Assembly (NCBI GenBank): GCA_947462335.1
Contig: OX381717.1
Span: 50,139,523-50,203,522 of the forward strand
Length of the DNA: 64,000 nt
Origin: Harmothoe impar
Taxonomy: Eukaryota; Annelida; Polychaeta; Phyllodocida; Polynoidae
Direction: 5' to 3'
Below the pieces are notes generated by a model. The model made no database searches. It was not told where the DNA came from and saw only the letters and a list, made by a program, of their open reading frames with translations. Positions 62,515-64,000 of the stretch are shown piece after piece (the first letter of the stretch is position 1; every line of letters starts with the position of its first letter). The translations under genes were made by a program, and so were the position numbers.

Positions 62515-63360
62515 CAGGGGTATGGTGTCATGGTGTATGGGTTAGCATGGGTAGCTCCGTTAACCCTTCGAGGACCGCCTAGTGCATCATGCCAACCCAG
62601 GTGCCAACCCTACAGGTTTGATATCTTTAAGGTGTCGGTGGGACTGAAGCTTGTTGCTGCAGCCTGCTCCAATAAAGAGCTGTTATGATGGGTACAAGTA
62701 AGGTTGTCCCTGTCCCTAGTAGTGGTGGTTATTCAGGGGCCAGGGACCAGTCGGGGGGTGTCTAATCAGTGGGCTTTGCCTCACCCAGCGTAATTAAAAA
62801 TGATCGACCCACTGGAAGTGCCACCCCCCCCCCCCCGTACTGCCAAAGCATGGGAATGGCGCATGATGCAACAAGGGACAAACTGACCATGTGACCAGAC
62901 GCCACACATGTTACCGTAATCTTAATGAGCCCATATTTCCTGTAGTCTCAATCAGTTTAAAGGGCTGTCCTCTAGATGTCGCCACCTTAAGTCATATTTT
63001 TATATTTCCTGTAGTCGTAAATGCCCCATTCTTTAGAATTATAATTGTGCCATCAGTTTCCAAAAAGAAAAAGGGAAAGAAAAGAAAAGTAGGGTGCAGG
63101 GGCACAACCCCTGATATGTACAGCAACCTACAGTGGTCCATCTACAGGATACACTGAACTGATTAAGACTACAGGACAGATGATTTACTAAAGATCACAG
63201 GTAATATGTGCGGTGACTAGTCACTTGGTCAGTTCATCCCCACATGCATGCATAATGCAAGTCACTGGTGAGACTCATTCATGCATCATAGCAACCTAGA
63301 GCATAGCACATTAAACCCTGACATCAAAGCACTAGGTGGTCATTAAAGGGTTAAGAACCT
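62515..63360. mobile_element. TTAACCCTTT MITE copy with internal insertion
   Basis: Left end TTAACCCTTCGAGGACCGCC at 62570 with TGCATCATGCCAACCC; the expected continuation (TTCATGCATCATAGCAACCT, GCATAGCACATTAAACCCTG) appears only at 63275-63340 and ends CATTAAAGGGTTAA. The 620 bases between (about 62650-63240) are probably a later insertion. Confidence 0.6.
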
Positions 63361-63455
63361 GTTCGGACTCTTTGTGCAGGAGCACAGACCCAGAACGACA
63401 CGGAACTGGTTCGTCCCGGTTCTTGACAAGGAGTGATGTGGTGACCTGAACTGCT
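63350..63455. repeat. Flanking repeat shared with 30256-30362
   Basis: AACCTGTTCGGACTCTTTGT, GCAGGAGCACAGACCCAGAA, CGACACGGAACTGGTTCGTC match the segment right of the split MITE at 30256. Confidence 0.85.
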
Positions 63456-64000
63456 GAAGCATGAAGTTCACTGTCCTTAGAAGATCTAAGGGATATCCAC
63501 TATAATTCCTTGCCCAATTTAGCGTTCACAGTTGTTGTTCTGTGTGGTTTGCCATCACTGTCAATGTACCCGGTGCACCATACAAATACACCATATACTA
63601 ATGCCCTGGGATTTGAATAATTGATTTGAGGCAGAAGGGGGGTGGGTATGAGAAGCAAGCAATGAAGCCCAAAATTTCAGCTTTAGTTTCAGATAGGATT
63701 TACAGCATCATATCCGAAGGAGTTGGCTGAGGAGTGAGATAGGATAAAGTGTATAAAGAACCTGGTGATTAGGGATAAGTTGGAGTGGAGGTGTATTGAT
63801 ATGGCTATTTGGGAAAGGGTGTTTGCCTAAGCATTTATGCATATCATTTCCCACTAGTAGTTTTAACTACACAGATTGCAATGAGTAGATTCAGTGTTTA
63901 GAATCACACTAATTGTAAAGTGGAAGTGCTACTGGTAGCCACAACCATTCCCAATGGTATTGGGCTATGTAGATTATACATGCAAACATACATGTATATA
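63456..64000. other. Window edge, no gene seen
   Basis: Nothing recognised. Confidence 0.35.

Overview
The window is eukaryotic, almost certainly from a marine invertebrate animal. It has long introns with GT..AG borders, no operons, and a very dense population of mobile-element remnants: DIRS-type and non-LTR retrotransposons, an LTR-like element, and many short elements with terminal inverted repeats (MITEs or foldbacks). The repeats and the one host gene (EGF, sushi, EGF, transmembrane) fit a deuterostome invertebrate or a lophotrochozoan, but the sequence alone does not settle the taxon.

The only convincing host gene is on the + strand at 30843-40449, with a 3' UTR to about 41000. Eleven exons join in consistent phase into a 611-residue type I membrane protein. 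It has a signal peptide, an unrecognised cysteine-bearing N-terminal region, two calcium-binding-type EGF domains, two sushi/CCP domains, two more EGF domains, one transmembrane helix, and a short tail with two PPxY motifs. Its introns and 3' UTR carry several MITEs.

Layout. 300-1272: a two-subunit (about 170 bp) higher-order satellite. 2800-6800: MITEs and a tRNA-derived repeat. 6790-10765 (minus): the 3' stub of one non-LTR retrotransposon, then a second whose ORF2 has lost its reverse-transcriptase catalytic core. 10950-25000: nested MITEs, long inverted repeats, SINE-like elements and microsatellites. 25313-30237 (minus): a nearly complete tyrosine-recombinase (DIRS-type) retrotransposon with Gag, RT-RNase H and recombinase ORFs, inserted inside an older MITE. 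30843-41000: the host gene. 41000-50350: further MITEs, including a three-layer nest. 50360-54048: an LTR-like sequence (minus) followed by a 3 kb block of tandem repeats whose unit lengths are mostly multiples of three, leaving several frames open, the longest 1039 residues. 54100-64000: more inverted-repeat elements, a head-to-head MITE pair, and a CCAAT/CRE/E2F-rich patch near 60130-60310.

The sequence shows no cooperation among the mobile elements. The main stories are insertion chronology (elements nested in elements), loss of retrotransposon function by internal deletion, and a repeat-built reading frame next to an LTR. I found no CRISPR array, no rRNA, and no convincing intact tRNA gene.
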